The notes: generated by a model from the sequence alone, not told the origin. 64,000 bases of DNA from Desulfobacterium sp. (GCA_016342325.1 JAEINR010000013.1:1-64000); one strand, 5' to 3'; shown: positions 33,572 through 42,531, counted from the stretch's first letter. Made by a program: numbers and translations.

Positions 33572-34600
33572 TTAATCAAGCTCCGGTCTTTCAGCTGCAA
33601 TGACGATGAGAAAGTCATCTTTCTCTAAGACATAACCGCTTTCGGGGTTGGCAACCAGAGTGGACCCTGATTTGTCTTCGACCCCTATACAGAGGATGTT
33701 TTCCTTTTCCTTGAGCCGGCACATGGCATTGAAAAACGAATCTCCAACAAGATAAGTCGGCATTGTGATCTTGTAAAGCTCATTTCCGTATCGATTGCTC
33801 ACAAGTTCGCTTACGATCCGGGTCATGCCGTGGTCAAGGGCTGCCTGGACCAGGAGATTGGTGGAAATTTCTCCGGCCACGATGATCTCGTCCGCCTTGG
33901 CAAGCTCCAGGTGGGCCATGTTTTTGGCATCCATGAGTTCCACGCAGGTGTAAAGATCCGGCACATGGTTTTTTATTGTCATGGTGGCAAGGATGGTTTT
34001 TGCATCCCGTGCATAGGTGTCAAGGGCGTCGTCGGACAGGATAATGGCGGCCGTTGCCTTGTCCGCCCCTGCCCTGTCAAGGGTGGTGGGATCTATCTGA
34101 CCGCTTACAAAAAAGATGTTCTCGTGAAGAGCCGGGGTTTCATCCATGTCGGCAATGATGACAATGGGGATCGCTTCGCACTTGGGATCGGTTCTCATCT
34201 CCTGGATGATGGTCTCCCCCCGATAGTTCCAGCCGCAGATGATAAAATGGTCTCTGAGATCGGTTGTTTTCATCCCTCGTTTCTCCATGAACTTGTTTTC
34301 GATAAATAGGCTTGCAATGGTGGCCGTCAAAAGACCGAGCAGGCCGATCCCGGACAGCATCACAACAATGCCGACAATTCTTCCGCCAGGGGTTGCCGGC
34401 GAGACGTCCCCATACCCCACCGTTGTCATGGTGACAACACACCACCACAGGGCGTCGGTAAAGGGGATATCCTTTTCAAAATAGACCAGCAGCAGGCTTC
34501 CCACTGTAAAAACCCCAAGGGCAAAAAAGAAAATCCTGTGCATGTTCTCCCGCTTAATTAAATGCAAGAGGCGGGTCAGGGCAGCAACGATGTTTATCAT
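33572..34600 (-). CDS. Potassium channel with TrkA-N (RCK) domain
   Basis: 342 residues. Two membrane helices flank a pore loop with the selectivity filter TMTTVGYGDVSP (about 56-67). Then comes an RCK/TrkA-N Rossmann domain (DHFIICGWNYRGETIIQE, ADKATAAIILSDDALDTYARDAK) and a TrkA-C-like end (ILCIGVEDKSGSTLVANPESGYVLEKDDFLIVI). Ligand binding to RCK gates the channel. ATG 34600 follows AAAGGAG; an in-frame ATG 17 codons earlier lacks a site. It lies upstream of the PspA operon on the same strand, separated by a repeat copy. Ion channels of this kind occur with PspA modules elsewhere. Confidence 0.92.
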   Translation of the reverse strand: MINIVAALTRLLHLIKRENMHRIFFFALGVFTVGSLLLVYFEKDIPFTDALWWCVVTMTTVGYGDVSPATPGGRIVGIVVMLSGIGLLGLLTATIASLFIENKFMEKRGMKTTDLRDHFIICGWNYRGETIIQEMRTDPKCEAIPIVIIADMDETPALHENIFFVSGQIDPTTLDRAGADKATAAIILSDDALDTYARDAKTILATMTIKNHVPDLYTCVELMDAKNMAHLELAKADEIIVAGEISTNLLVQAALDHGMTRIVSELVSNRYGNELYKITMPTYLVGDSFFNAMCRLKEKENILCIGVEDKSGSTLVANPESGYVLEKDDFLIVIAAERPELD

Positions 34601-34745
34601 AGTTTGACTCCTTTCCCCTGGGTTATGTGCAGATTTGGCCGATAAATTCAAGAAAATTGATTTTGGGTTCCGGTCTTGTAAACCATAGTTTTTGATGTTA
34701 TTATGCGTCGTTTTAACGTTATACTTTTAATAAAAGAGTAGAGAA

Positions 34746-35144
34746 ATGACCGAGAGTACTAAAATGAATTTCTGGCAGGATCACTCCCTTGAATACCTTG
34801 AGATGGCTTTGAAGAGAGATTACCAGGAGAGGGTTGAAAATCCCGACGGCTATGGAAAGCGAACCGGTGAATGCGGCGATACGGTGGAGTTCTTTTTGAT
34901 GGAGGCGGATGGGATCCTTTCCTCTGTCTCCTATGATGTTGATGGATGCAAAAACACCAACGCCTGCGCCAACACCGTGATTCATTTTGTAAAGGGCAGG
35001 AGCGTGACCGACGCATGGAATATTACCCATGAGGATGTTTCGGACTATCTAAAGACGCTGCCTGCCCATGAAATCCATTGTGCCGAACTTGCCGTGGGCG
35101 CTTTTTATCTTGCGTTAAGGGACCTTGCCGGACATTGCAATTAA
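34746..35144 (+). CDS. NifU/IscU-like iron-sulfur scaffold protein
   Basis: 132 residues with the three conserved scaffold cysteines in order: TGECGDTVEFF, VDGCKNTNACANTV (with an extra Cys) and EIHCAELAVGAFYLAL. It corresponds to the N-terminal domain of NifU or IscU, which assembles 2Fe-2S and 4Fe-4S clusters. No iscS partner is adjacent, so it is a stand-alone copy. It is divergent from the potassium channel gene. Confidence 0.88.
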   Translation: MTESTKMNFWQDHSLEYLEMALKRDYQERVENPDGYGKRTGECGDTVEFFLMEADGILSSVSYDVDGCKNTNACANTVIHFVKGRSVTDAWNITHEDVSDYLKTLPAHEIHCAELAVGAFYLALRDLAGHCN

Positions 35145-35169
35145 ACCGATACAGAGGAGAATACCACCG

Positions 35170-35778
35170 ATGGGCAGGATGTCATCGTTTGAACGACTGA
35201 GAGAAAATGAGCGGGAAATTAGAAAAGAACTGATTATCACCGCGGCCATGGAGCTGTTTGAAAAGAAAAATTTCTGGGACATCAGCATGCGGGATATTGC
35301 CAACACGGCAGGGGTTTCGGCTTCGTCTCTCTATCGCTATTTCCCGAGCCGGGACGACCTTTTTATCGAGGCGCTCCTCCAGGATATCAATCATATTGAA
35401 GTGCTTCTTAAGGAGCGCATGGTCAGGGGTGAAGGGATCGATGCCCTTGCCATTGCCGTTGTCGACTATTGTCTGGACAACGAGCCCACCTTTCAGATGA
35501 TGTGCCATTTTCTCATGCGGGGGGACGAAAACCCCAGCGTGAACGATAAATTCAGCTCGGTTCAGCTTCATTTTCTCAAGATGTTCGAGAAGGTCGTCAA
35601 GAGCATTGCCGGTGAAGATGCGGTGACTGAATTTCACATCCAGGCATTTTTTGCTTCCCTTTCCGGCATTGTCATGACTTTCAGGCATTTCCCCGGCTAT
35701 ACCGACGAAGAGCGGCGGGCCTATATTCACAAGCTTGCCCTGCTCATCATGCGGGAGGGCGGCGGTCTCGGCCAGTAA
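35170..35778 (+). CDS. TetR/AcrR-family regulator
   Basis: 202 residues. The N-terminal helix-turn-helix is ITAAMELFEKKNFWDISMRDIANTAG, then VSASSLYRYFPSRDDLFIEAL. The ligand domain is unassigned. ATG 35170 follows AGAGGAG; the earlier in-frame ATG at 35125 lies inside the NifU-like gene. It starts 25 bases after that gene and may be co-transcribed with it. The tungstate transporter converges from the other side. Confidence 0.9.
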   Translation: MGRMSSFERLRENEREIRKELIITAAMELFEKKNFWDISMRDIANTAGVSASSLYRYFPSRDDLFIEALLQDINHIEVLLKERMVRGEGIDALAIAVVDYCLDNEPTFQMMCHFLMRGDENPSVNDKFSSVQLHFLKMFEKVVKSIAGEDAVTEFHIQAFFASLSGIVMTFRHFPGYTDEERRAYIHKLALLIMREGGGLGQ

Positions 35779-35799
35779 TGGCCGGCCCCAAAAAATCGA

Positions 35800-36822
35800 T
35801 CAGAGCCAGGTCACGGCAGAAGGTCTTGCAAACAGGGTTACCACCCTGCCCGGATAGAGGCCTGAGGCGGCCACGGTCTGTTGGTCGATCAGGGTTATGA
35901 CCATGAGGTCGCCCACCCGGATGCTTGCAATAACCATTGCGGTTTTCGGGTCAAGGACGAGATGGGTGACGATTCCTTCTAACTGGTTGGTGAACTCCCG
36001 GCTCTTTTCCGGCGGGTCAAGCTTGATGTCATGGGCGCTGATGAGCCCCATGGCATCCCTTGCAGGCGGGTCTGGTGCGAAAAAGCGCTGTCCCCCTCCC
36101 AGGTCGCAGAATGCCATATGGTTGGGCTGTGTCGTCCAGGGCCCGGGGATCATGGTGTTCCTTCCCGGTTTTACCGCTTTCCCTTCAAACAGGTGGAGGG
36201 TGGTGTCGCTGATCTCATTGAGCCATTGAGGGTCGTGGCTTACGATGACCAGGGTGGTTCCCCAGTCTCTCCTGGCAGCAAGGGATGCGTCCCGTATGCG
36301 GGCTGCGCTTTCGGCATCCACGCTTGCCGTGGGCTCGTCCAGGAGGAGCACCTGGGGATGGAGTGCCAGCCGCGCGGCCAGGGCAACCCGCTGGGCCTCT
36401 CCGCCTGAGAGCTGGTGCCAGCGCCGTTTGGCAAAATCTTCGAAGGGAAGTCCCACCTTTGAGAGGGCTTCTTCCACCCTTGCCCGAATGTCTTTTGAAT
36501 TCTTTCGTATCTTCAATCCATAGGCGGTGTTTTCAAAGACCGTTCGCTTCAGAAGATAGGGCTTCTGGGTCAACAGACTGATCTCGAATCTCACGCTGGG
36601 CGAAAAGAGATGCTCCTTCTTTCCGTTGAACAGGATCTCCCCGAAGCGGGGGCTCTCTGCAAAGGTCATGAGTTTTAAAAGGGTGGACTTGCCGCTTCCG
36701 TTGGGACCCGCAATGCCGGTGATCGATCCCCTGGGGATGGCAAGTTCTTTGATGTCAAGGGCCTTGTTGGTCCCGTAATAGTGTTCCACTTGGTTGAAAT
36801 GGTATGCAAGGGGGCTTTTCAT
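35800..36822 (-). CDS. tupC: Tungstate ABC transporter ATP-binding protein with C-terminal MOP-like domain
   Basis: 340 residues. Walker A is GPNGSGKSTLLK (about 39-50), the signature is LSGGEAQRVALA, Walker B is VLLLDEPTASVD, and the H-loop is IVSHD. After about residue 275 there is an added domain (TNQLEGIVTHLVLDPKTAMV ... YPGRVVTLFARPSAVTWL) with the pattern of an oxyanion-binding MOP/TOBE domain, as in ModC. It could sense tungstate or molybdate for feedback. The ATG shares a base with the permease stop (TAATG). Confidence 0.9.
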   Translation of the reverse strand: MKSPLAYHFNQVEHYYGTNKALDIKELAIPRGSITGIAGPNGSGKSTLLKLMTFAESPRFGEILFNGKKEHLFSPSVRFEISLLTQKPYLLKRTVFENTAYGLKIRKNSKDIRARVEEALSKVGLPFEDFAKRRWHQLSGGEAQRVALAARLALHPQVLLLDEPTASVDAESAARIRDASLAARRDWGTTLVIVSHDPQWLNEISDTTLHLFEGKAVKPGRNTMIPGPWTTQPNHMAFCDLGGGQRFFAPDPPARDAMGLISAHDIKLDPPEKSREFTNQLEGIVTHLVLDPKTAMVIASIRVGDLMVITLIDQQTVAASGLYPGRVVTLFARPSAVTWL

Positions 36823-37508
36823 TATTGTTTTCTTAAAAATGACAGGGAGAGGTTGACCCCAAAGGCGATGGTGATCAGCACCACGCCCAGGGCGATTCCG
36901 TTGGCAAACATTCCCTTGCCCGTCTCCAGGGCGATGGCCGTGGTGATGGTCCGGGTGTGCCACTTGATGTTGCCCCCCACCATCATGGAGATGCCCACTT
37001 CCGTCATTACCCTGCCGTAGGCGGTGACGGCCGCGGCCAGAATGCCGAAACGGACCTCCCACAAACAGGTGGCAAGGATGTTTTTCTTACCCGCCCCAAG
37101 GGAGATGAGGGTCAGCTTTAGCTGGGGATCGATGGCCTCGATGGTGACCGCCGTGAGCGCCGTGACAATGGGAAAGGCAAGCAAGGTTTGGCCCACGGCA
37201 ATGCCCCCCAGGGAGAACAGCAGGTTGAATTCTCCCAGGGGACCCTGGTTGGAGATGAATGCGTACACAAGCAGGCCGATAAACACCGTGGGAAGTGCCA
37301 GCATTGTGTCGAGCACGGTTCGCAAGGCCCGTTTGCCCCTGAAATCAAAATAGCCGATCAAAAAACCGCAGGGCAGTCCTGCTGCCATGCTCATGAGCAT
37401 GGAGCAGGTGGAGACCTTCAGGGTTACGGCAACTGCGCTCCAGGTGGAGCTGTCTCCGCTTGCCAGGAGAAATATGGCCTGAACAACCCCTGAAATGATA
37501 AATTCCAT
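36822..37508 (-). CDS. tupB: Tungstate ABC transporter permease
   Basis: 228 residues with six hydrophobic segments: VTLKVSTCSMLMSMAAGLPCG, DTMLALPTVFIGLLVYAFIS, and the EAA-like loop LISLGAGKKNILATCLWEVRFGILAAAVTAYGRVMTEVG. This matches TupB/WtpB-type permeases. It lies between tupA (14-base gap) and tupC (overlapping). Confidence 0.92.
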   Translation of the reverse strand: MEFIISGVVQAIFLLASGDSSTWSAVAVTLKVSTCSMLMSMAAGLPCGFLIGYFDFRGKRALRTVLDTMLALPTVFIGLLVYAFISNQGPLGEFNLLFSLGGIAVGQTLLAFPIVTALTAVTIEAIDPQLKLTLISLGAGKKNILATCLWEVRFGILAAAVTAYGRVMTEVGISMMVGGNIKWHTRTITTAIALETGKGMFANGIALGVVLITIAFGVNLSLSFLRKQ

Positions 37509-37522
37509 GGAACGATCGCTTT

Positions 37523-38359
37523 CTATTTGGCGTTGGGGGTGAAAAGCGGTTTTCCCAGCAGCCTGAACTCTCCGATCAGTTTTTGGGCCCGGGGTCCTGC
37601 CATCCAGTCAGAAAATTCCATGGCAAGCGCGTATTTGGCATTGGGACAGTTCTTGGGATTGACGCCGACCACGCTGTACTGGTTCAAGAGGATGGCATCC
37701 CCCTGGACCAGGACTTTCAGCATGGGCTGGTCCTGCTTCTGGGACTGGTACTTAATGTAGGTGCCCCTGTCCGTCATGGTGTAGCCCTGGCGCTCCTCGG
37801 TGACGTTGATGGTGGAGAGCATCCCCTGGCCCGCCTGGACGTACCAGTTTTCCTTTTCCGGAAGGGGCTTGCCCGTTGCGTTCCACAACAGCTTCTCCTT
37901 CTTGTTGGTGCCTGAATCATCCCCCCGGCTTACAAAGGTTGCCTTGTTTTTTCTGATGGTTTCAAGGGCATCCCTGACGTTCTTGCCCTTGATGCCGGCA
38001 GGATCGGTGTCGGGTCCGATGATCACGAAATCGTTGTACATGATTTCCCGCCGGTTTTTACCGTATCCGGCATCGATATATTTTTTTTCAGCAGGGGGGG
38101 CATGGACCAGGAGCACATCCACATCGCATCTCTGGCCGAGCTTGAGGGCTTTGCCCGTTCCCGTGGCCGTCCATTTGATGGCGATGCCGGTGTCCTTTTT
38201 AAACTGGGGCATGAGATAGTCCAGCAGGCCCGTGTTGTCGGTGCTGGTGGTGGTGGCCATCATCAGGCCTTTCTCCGATGCCATGGCATTTGACAGGGGC
38301 AAGAACGTGAACAGCATGAGGGTAGCCAAGGCCATGGATAAGAACCGGGTCTTTTTCAT
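37523..38359 (-). CDS. tupA: Tungstate-binding periplasmic protein
   Basis: 278 residues. The signal peptide is SMALATLMLFTFLPLSNAMA. The TupA fingerprint MATTTSTDNTGLLDYLMPQF follows, with the second-lobe motif SRGDDSGTNKKEK. TupA binds tungstate with very high affinity. Tungsten is used in anaerobes for formate dehydrogenases and aldehyde oxidoreductases. ATG 38359 follows AAAGGAA; a further ATG six codons upstream is the ribosome-site region itself. It is the first gene of tupABC. Confidence 0.94.
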   Translation of the reverse strand: MKKTRFLSMALATLMLFTFLPLSNAMASEKGLMMATTTSTDNTGLLDYLMPQFKKDTGIAIKWTATGTGKALKLGQRCDVDVLLVHAPPAEKKYIDAGYGKNRREIMYNDFVIIGPDTDPAGIKGKNVRDALETIRKNKATFVSRGDDSGTNKKEKLLWNATGKPLPEKENWYVQAGQGMLSTINVTEERQGYTMTDRGTYIKYQSQKQDQPMLKVLVQGDAILLNQYSVVGVNPKNCPNAKYALAMEFSDWMAGPRAQKLIGEFRLLGKPLFTPNAK

Positions 38360-38416
38360 TGGAAGTATTCCTTTCATATATAATAGGTGATCAATAAAAA
38401 AAAGTTAGATAATGAG

Positions 38417-38445
38417 GCTATAGGGTTTAATGAAGCCCATGTCAA
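38417..38445 (-). promoter_or_regulatory. Candidate promoter of tupABC
   Basis: On the minus strand, TTGACA (38445-38440) and TATAGC (38422-38417) are spaced 17 bp, about 60 bases before the tupA start. No Moco/Tuco riboswitch structure was recognised in the leader. Confidence 0.5.
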
Positions 38446-38558
38446 TATAAAACCTGGGTTAATCCGGGAGTGCCTGACAAGGATAACCCATGATGACCGA
38501 TAGTAACAGATGGTAGCGGTGGTCGGCAATTTTCTTGACAGGAGGGGGGGGACATCCT

Positions 38559-39173
38559 ATGGAAGAGGGTATTATGGATGAGAAACGCGCCATGGAAATC
38601 CTGGGCCTTGAAAAAGGCTTTTCCCTTGGGGAGGTTAAATCCGCCTACAGAACCCTGGCCAAGGCGTTCCATCCGGACAGGTTCGGTTGTGATGATGGGT
38701 TAAGGCGGGCGGCTGAAGCGAGGATGATAGACATCAACCTTGCCGTCTCCGTCCTCATTGCCACGGCCCCAAAGGAGAGTGAGCCAGGGGAGAGTGAACC
38801 AGGGGAGAAAACAGCCGACAAGGGCATCCGCCCCACCGCCGGGTGGTGGTCCCGGTTTTTCAGGGGAGTGGCCGGGAGGAGGCCAAGGCCCGTTGCCCAA
38901 GCCGCCAGGCCGCAACCAGCACCGCAACCGTCACCCGGGCGGACAGGGCGGCGTGCCGGGTCTGGGTTTGCCGAGGTGTTTGAAACCTGTATGGGGAAAG
39001 AGACTGTTTCCCGGGGAAGAAAATCCGTGAAAAGGCGCAAGGGCCGAACACCGGTTGACTATGGCACCTATCTTGTCATGAAGCAACGGATGAAGCTGCG
39101 GGTAAGGCCCATGGATTCCGGGGGGATCCAACCGGTTTCTCCGGTTTCCCCTGTCACAAAAATCAAGAATTAG
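38559..39173 (+). CDS. J-domain (DnaJ-like) protein with basic Pro/Arg-rich tail
   Basis: 204 residues. The J domain occupies about 5-70 (AMEILGLEKGFSLGEVKSAYRTLAKAFHPDRFG) with the HPD tripeptide that stimulates DnaK ATPase. The remainder is low-complexity and strongly basic (GRRPRPVAQAARPQPAPQPS, GRKSVKRRKGRTPVDYG). There is no Gly/Phe region, zinc finger or membrane segment, so it is a specialised J-protein rather than DnaJ. ATG 38559 follows AGGAGGGG; a second ATG five codons on is also possible. Confidence 0.82.
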   Translation: MEEGIMDEKRAMEILGLEKGFSLGEVKSAYRTLAKAFHPDRFGCDDGLRRAAEARMIDINLAVSVLIATAPKESEPGESEPGEKTADKGIRPTAGWWSRFFRGVAGRRPRPVAQAARPQPAPQPSPGRTGRRAGSGFAEVFETCMGKETVSRGRKSVKRRKGRTPVDYGTYLVMKQRMKLRVRPMDSGGIQPVSPVSPVTKIKN

Positions 39174-39180
39174 ATTCTAA

Positions 39181-39252
39181 TCTGGACAAGCCAAAATTAG
39201 ATAACTATTTTGATTTTCTTGCCAAGATAATGCGAAAATAAGAGCTAATAAG
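39181..39252 (+). repeat. Dispersed repeat family A, copy 5 (degenerate)
   Basis: TCTGGACAAGCC, then TGATTTTCTTGCCAAGATAA and GAGCTAATAAGCC. The palindrome arms are partly lost. It fills the gap between the J-domain and phosphodiesterase genes. Confidence 0.8.
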
Positions 39253-39256
39253 CCAA

Positions 39257-39772
39257 TCACAGGTCAAGGCAGGCCAGGGCACGGTTCTGTTTAAGGTCCA
39301 TGAGACTGATCCGGTTATTGTCGACAATGCCGTAGGTGTAGCGCTCTGTTCGGGGAGCCGCAAGGGAGCCGGGGTTGAACATCACCAGATTCTCCTGCTT
39401 TTCAAGCCGTGGGATGTGGGTGTGGCCCTGGATGACCATGGCGGTGCCGGAAGGTATCCCGGAAACAGGGGTGTGTCCGTGAACCAGGTGGATCTTTTTT
39501 CCCATATGGCTGAATTGGAGATCAAAGGCGTAGCCGGGGTAGAACGATGGAATATCACAGTTGCCGTAGACATAGCAAAACCGGTTGCCCAGGGTGGCAA
39601 GATCGTTCTTGATGGTCTCCGGCTGATAATCCGGATGGCCCGGTCGTCCGTACCGGGTGTCAAAAAGATCGCCGGCAACCACAAGGGTGTCCCCGGGTTT
39701 GAGGAGAGACTTCAGCAGCATCCAGGTGCCGTAGCTGCCGTGGACATCAGCGGTTACGAGGAGTCTTGACAT
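39257..39772 (-). CDS. YfcE-type metallophosphoesterase
   Basis: 171 residues with the calcineurin-like metal motifs in order: VTADVHGS (D-x-H), VVAGDLFDTR (GD), VYGNCD (GNxD), HLVHGHTP and QGHTHIP (two GHxH-type). It matches the YfcE/MJ0936 group of small Mn-dependent phosphodiesterases. The ATG shares a base with the stop of the small gene upstream (TAATG), so the pair is translationally coupled. Confidence 0.9.
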   Translation of the reverse strand: MSRLLVTADVHGSYGTWMLLKSLLKPGDTLVVAGDLFDTRYGRPGHPDYQPETIKNDLATLGNRFCYVYGNCDIPSFYPGYAFDLQFSHMGKKIHLVHGHTPVSGIPSGTAMVIQGHTHIPRLEKQENLVMFNPGSLAAPRTERYTYGIVDNNRISLMDLKQNRALACLDL

Positions 39773-40020
39773 TACCGATCCTTTAGAAACAGGCCGTGGT
39801 ATTCATCCTCGGATATGTGCCGTTTCAGCAGGGTGTTGATGAGAAGGTAGATCTCTTCAAGCTCTGCCCCTTCGAGCCTTGGGATAAATGCTTTCATGAA
39901 CGAATCCTCTGAAAACTTTTGAAGATAGAACATCAGGGTCTCTTCATCGGTTTCCCTGTCCATGCCAAAGGCCCCGAGTCCCTTGTAGTTGTGTATGAAG
40001 TTGTGGGTATCTTTTGCCAT
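39772..40020 (-). CDS. Small conserved cytoplasmic protein, unknown
   Basis: 82 residues, acidic and helical (DEETLMFYLQKFSEDSFMKAFIPRL, ELEEIYLLINTLLKRHISEDEYH). No motif recognised. RBS AAAAGGACAAT lies just upstream of the ATG. It is coupled to the phosphodiesterase gene by a TAATG overlap, the main evidence that it is real and functionally linked. Confidence 0.7.
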   Translation of the reverse strand: MAKDTHNFIHNYKGLGAFGMDRETDEETLMFYLQKFSEDSFMKAFIPRLEGAELEEIYLLINTLLKRHISEDEYHGLFLKDR

Positions 40021-40323
40021 AATTGTCCTTTTGGGTCTATATGAACAGCCGCCATGGCCGTTTGGGTTAAATTTGCTATAGATCTCACACTATTGGGCCG
40101 AGATCAACCTTTTTTGTGCCTGTTGAGCAATGTCTTTCTCTTCAGGGTAAATCATACCCCTTTTTTGCCGGAGGGTGCGGGTTTGGTTTGCAATTTAGCC
40201 GGGGAGATTATAATCTATGGCCCCATGGTAATTGGGGTGTGGGGCCGGGTATGGGGTGGGCCGGTCCTGTTCATTGACATTTTGGCATTGGGGCTGATCC
40301 TAGGCCCAACGGGAGGGGAATCT
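40021..40323. other. 303-bp gap before the hydrolase gene
   Basis: No gene is supported. A frame is open from 40054 into the hydrolase and would add 90 hydrophobic residues, but it lacks a ribosome site and exceeds the family length. GGGAGGGG at 40311-40318 serves the TTG start at 40324. No clear promoter was found. Confidence 0.55.
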
Positions 40324-41241
40324 TTGGCTGAGAGAAGAGGGAGCGGGTTTGAATTTGGCTGGTTTACCGCAGACAAGGGGCATCGATTGCGATTTGCCAG
40401 GGCAGAGGCCCTGGAAGGAAGAGCCAAAGGGCTTGTGCTGCTCCTCCACGGCAGGTTCGAGTTCCTGGAAAAATATGGGGAGGTGGCACGGGAACTCACC
40501 GCCAGGGGATACACTGTCCTGAGCTTTGATTGGCGGGGGCAGGGGTTGTCGGTCAGGGAACTTGAAAATCGGCAAAAGGGATATGTCAAAACCTTTGACG
40601 ACTACCTTGGAGATCTTGACCGCTTTTACCACCTTCATGTAAAGGGCACCGGGCTTCCCGTCTCAATCCTGGCCCACTCCATGGGGGGCCACCTGGCCCT
40701 GCGGTTCATGCACGATCATCCCATGGGGGTTGACCGGGCCGTTCTTGTCTCTCCCATGGTGGACATCATGACCGCTCCGCTTCCCCGGATTGGGGTCCGG
40801 GCCATGGCAAATATCGCCTGTGCTTCGGGTTTGTCGGAATCCTATGTGATCGGCGGCTCCAATTACACCCCTGAACATGTCCGGTTTGAAACCAATCGCC
40901 TGACCCATGACCGGGGGCGGTTTGAGAACGAGAAGGCATTGATCGCGGACAATCCTGACCTTGCCCTGGGGGATGTCACCCATGCCTGGCTCAAGGCGGC
41001 CTTTGACTCCATCGAGATCCTTTCCAGGAGGGGATATGCCCGGCAGATCAAGCCCCCGGTGATGATGGTCAGTGCCCGGGAGGACAGGGTCGTGTCGGTC
41101 AAAGCCCAGAAGCGTTTGTTCAAAGCCCTGTCCGGCTGTGAATTCGTCTCTATTCCCGGGGCATTCCACGAGATTCTCCATGAGGCAGACCCGATCAGGG
41201 ACGTGTTCTGGAATCATTTTGACGGCTTTACATCCATATAA
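40324..41241 (+). CDS. Alpha/beta hydrolase, lysophospholipase/monoacylglycerol lipase-like
   Basis: 305 residues from a TTG start placed 5 bases after GGAGGGG. This start gives the normal family length; the frame upstream is open but not gene-like. The oxyanion region is LLLHGRFEFLEKY, the nucleophile elbow is AHSMGGHLAL, the acid is in SAREDRVVS and the His in GAFHEILHE. It resembles PldB/YtpA enzymes that cleave acylglycerols or lysophospholipids. It is followed after 12 bases by the nucleoside transporter gene. Confidence 0.87.
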   Translation: MAERRGSGFEFGWFTADKGHRLRFARAEALEGRAKGLVLLLHGRFEFLEKYGEVARELTARGYTVLSFDWRGQGLSVRELENRQKGYVKTFDDYLGDLDRFYHLHVKGTGLPVSILAHSMGGHLALRFMHDHPMGVDRAVLVSPMVDIMTAPLPRIGVRAMANIACASGLSESYVIGGSNYTPEHVRFETNRLTHDRGRFENEKALIADNPDLALGDVTHAWLKAAFDSIEILSRRGYARQIKPPVMMVSAREDRVVSVKAQKRLFKALSGCEFVSIPGAFHEILHEADPIRDVFWNHFDGFTSI

Positions 41242-41253
41242 GAAAGGAAAAAC

Positions 41254-42495
41254 ATGGTATTTCAGGGTGCGGCCGGACTTGCGGTCTTTGTATCAGTTGC
41301 CTGGGCAATGAGTGAACATCCAGGAAAGGTGAGAATCAAACCCGTGATCACGGGTCTAACAATACAGTTTCTTTTGGCGCTTATTTTGTTGAAGCTGCCC
41401 ATGGTGAGAGAGCTCCTAATATCCCTCAACTCGGTGATTTTAGGCCTTGAATCGGCTTCCAGGGCTGGCACCGCCATGGTGTTTGGCTATCTTGGGGGAG
41501 GGGCGCTGCCCTTTGACGAAACCGCTCCCGGGGCATCCTTTATCCTTGCCTTCCAGGCCCTTCCCTTGATTCTTTTGATGAGTGCCCTGTCTTCCCTTTT
41601 TTTTTACTGGAAGATTCTTCCTTTGGTGGTGAGGGGGTTTTCGGCTTTATTAACAAAAAGCTTCGGCCTGGGCGGAGCCGAGGGACTCGGGGTCTCTGCC
41701 AACATCTTTGTGGGCATGGTCGAGTCTCCCCTATTTATACGGCCCTACCTGGCAAAGATGACCCGGAGTGAACTTTTTTCCCTCATGACATCCGGCATGG
41801 CAACCATCGCCGGTACGGTCATGGTGCTCTACGCCTGCATTCTTGGCAACGTCATACCGGACGTGCTGGGTCACATCCTTGTGGCCTCCATCATCAGCGC
41901 CCCTGCGGCCATCACCGTGGCAAAGATCATGATTCCGGAAACCCAACCCCTGACCTCGGGAAAGCTGGTGGCCTCCGACCAGGCCACAAGCGCCATGGAT
42001 GCCGTGACCAAGGGGACGGTCCAGGGGGTGGAACTCCTGATCAACGTCGTTGCCATGCTCATCGTTCTTGTGGGGCTGGTATACCTGGTTGATCTCCTGT
42101 TTGGGGTGCTTCCGGACCTGATGGGGCAGCCCCTCTCCCTGAAGCGGATCCTCGGTTGGGTCATGGGCCCGGTGGCCTGGCTCATGGGCATTCCCTGGAG
42201 CGAAGCCCCGGTTGCAGGCGCCCTCCTGGGAACCAAGACTGTCCTCAACGAGTTCGTCGCCTACCTGGAGTTGTCCCGGTTGCCCCGGGAGGTGCTTAGC
42301 CAGGAAAGCCGGAGGATCCTCATTTATGCCATGTGTGGGTTTGCCAATCCGGGCAGCCTTGGGATCATGATCGGCGGCATGGGAACCATGGCACCCGAGC
42401 GGCGGGGCGAAATCGTCTCCCTGGGATTCAGATCCATTGTGGCGGGAACCCTTGCCACCTGCATGACAGGCGCCGTTGTCGGGATTATCGGCTGA
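41254..42495 (+). CDS. Concentrative nucleoside transporter (CNT/NupC family)
   Basis: 413 residues, highly hydrophobic with about ten membrane segments. CNT motifs are present: AMVFGYLGGGALPFD, GVSANIFVGMVESPLFIRPYL (the central hairpin with substrate-binding Glu), EAPVAGALLGTKTVLNEFVAYLEL and ILIYAMCGFANPGSLGIMIGGMG. CNTs import nucleosides with Na+ or H+. Base specificity cannot be set from sequence. The start follows AAGAAAGGA. Confidence 0.92.
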   Translation: MVFQGAAGLAVFVSVAWAMSEHPGKVRIKPVITGLTIQFLLALILLKLPMVRELLISLNSVILGLESASRAGTAMVFGYLGGGALPFDETAPGASFILAFQALPLILLMSALSSLFFYWKILPLVVRGFSALLTKSFGLGGAEGLGVSANIFVGMVESPLFIRPYLAKMTRSELFSLMTSGMATIAGTVMVLYACILGNVIPDVLGHILVASIISAPAAITVAKIMIPETQPLTSGKLVASDQATSAMDAVTKGTVQGVELLINVVAMLIVLVGLVYLVDLLFGVLPDLMGQPLSLKRILGWVMGPVAWLMGIPWSEAPVAGALLGTKTVLNEFVAYLELSRLPREVLSQESRRILIYAMCGFANPGSLGIMIGGMGTMAPERRGEIVSLGFRSIVAGTLATCMTGAVVGIIG

Positions 42496-42502
42496 CAAGT
42501 GC

Positions 42503-42531
42503 TTGACAAAACAATGGAATCTGGTTATTTT
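42503..42531 (+). promoter_or_regulatory. Candidate sigma-70 promoter of the flagellin-like gene
   Basis: TTGACA at 42503-42508 and TATTTT at 42526-42531, spaced 17 bp. No sigma-28 box (TAAA-N15-GCCGATAA) or sigma-54 box was seen, which is unusual for a flagellin gene. Confidence 0.45.

Noticed and set aside
40054-40323. N-terminal extension of the alpha/beta hydrolase
   Set aside because: No ribosome site, 90 extra residues beyond family length, and a strong site exists before the TTG at 40324.
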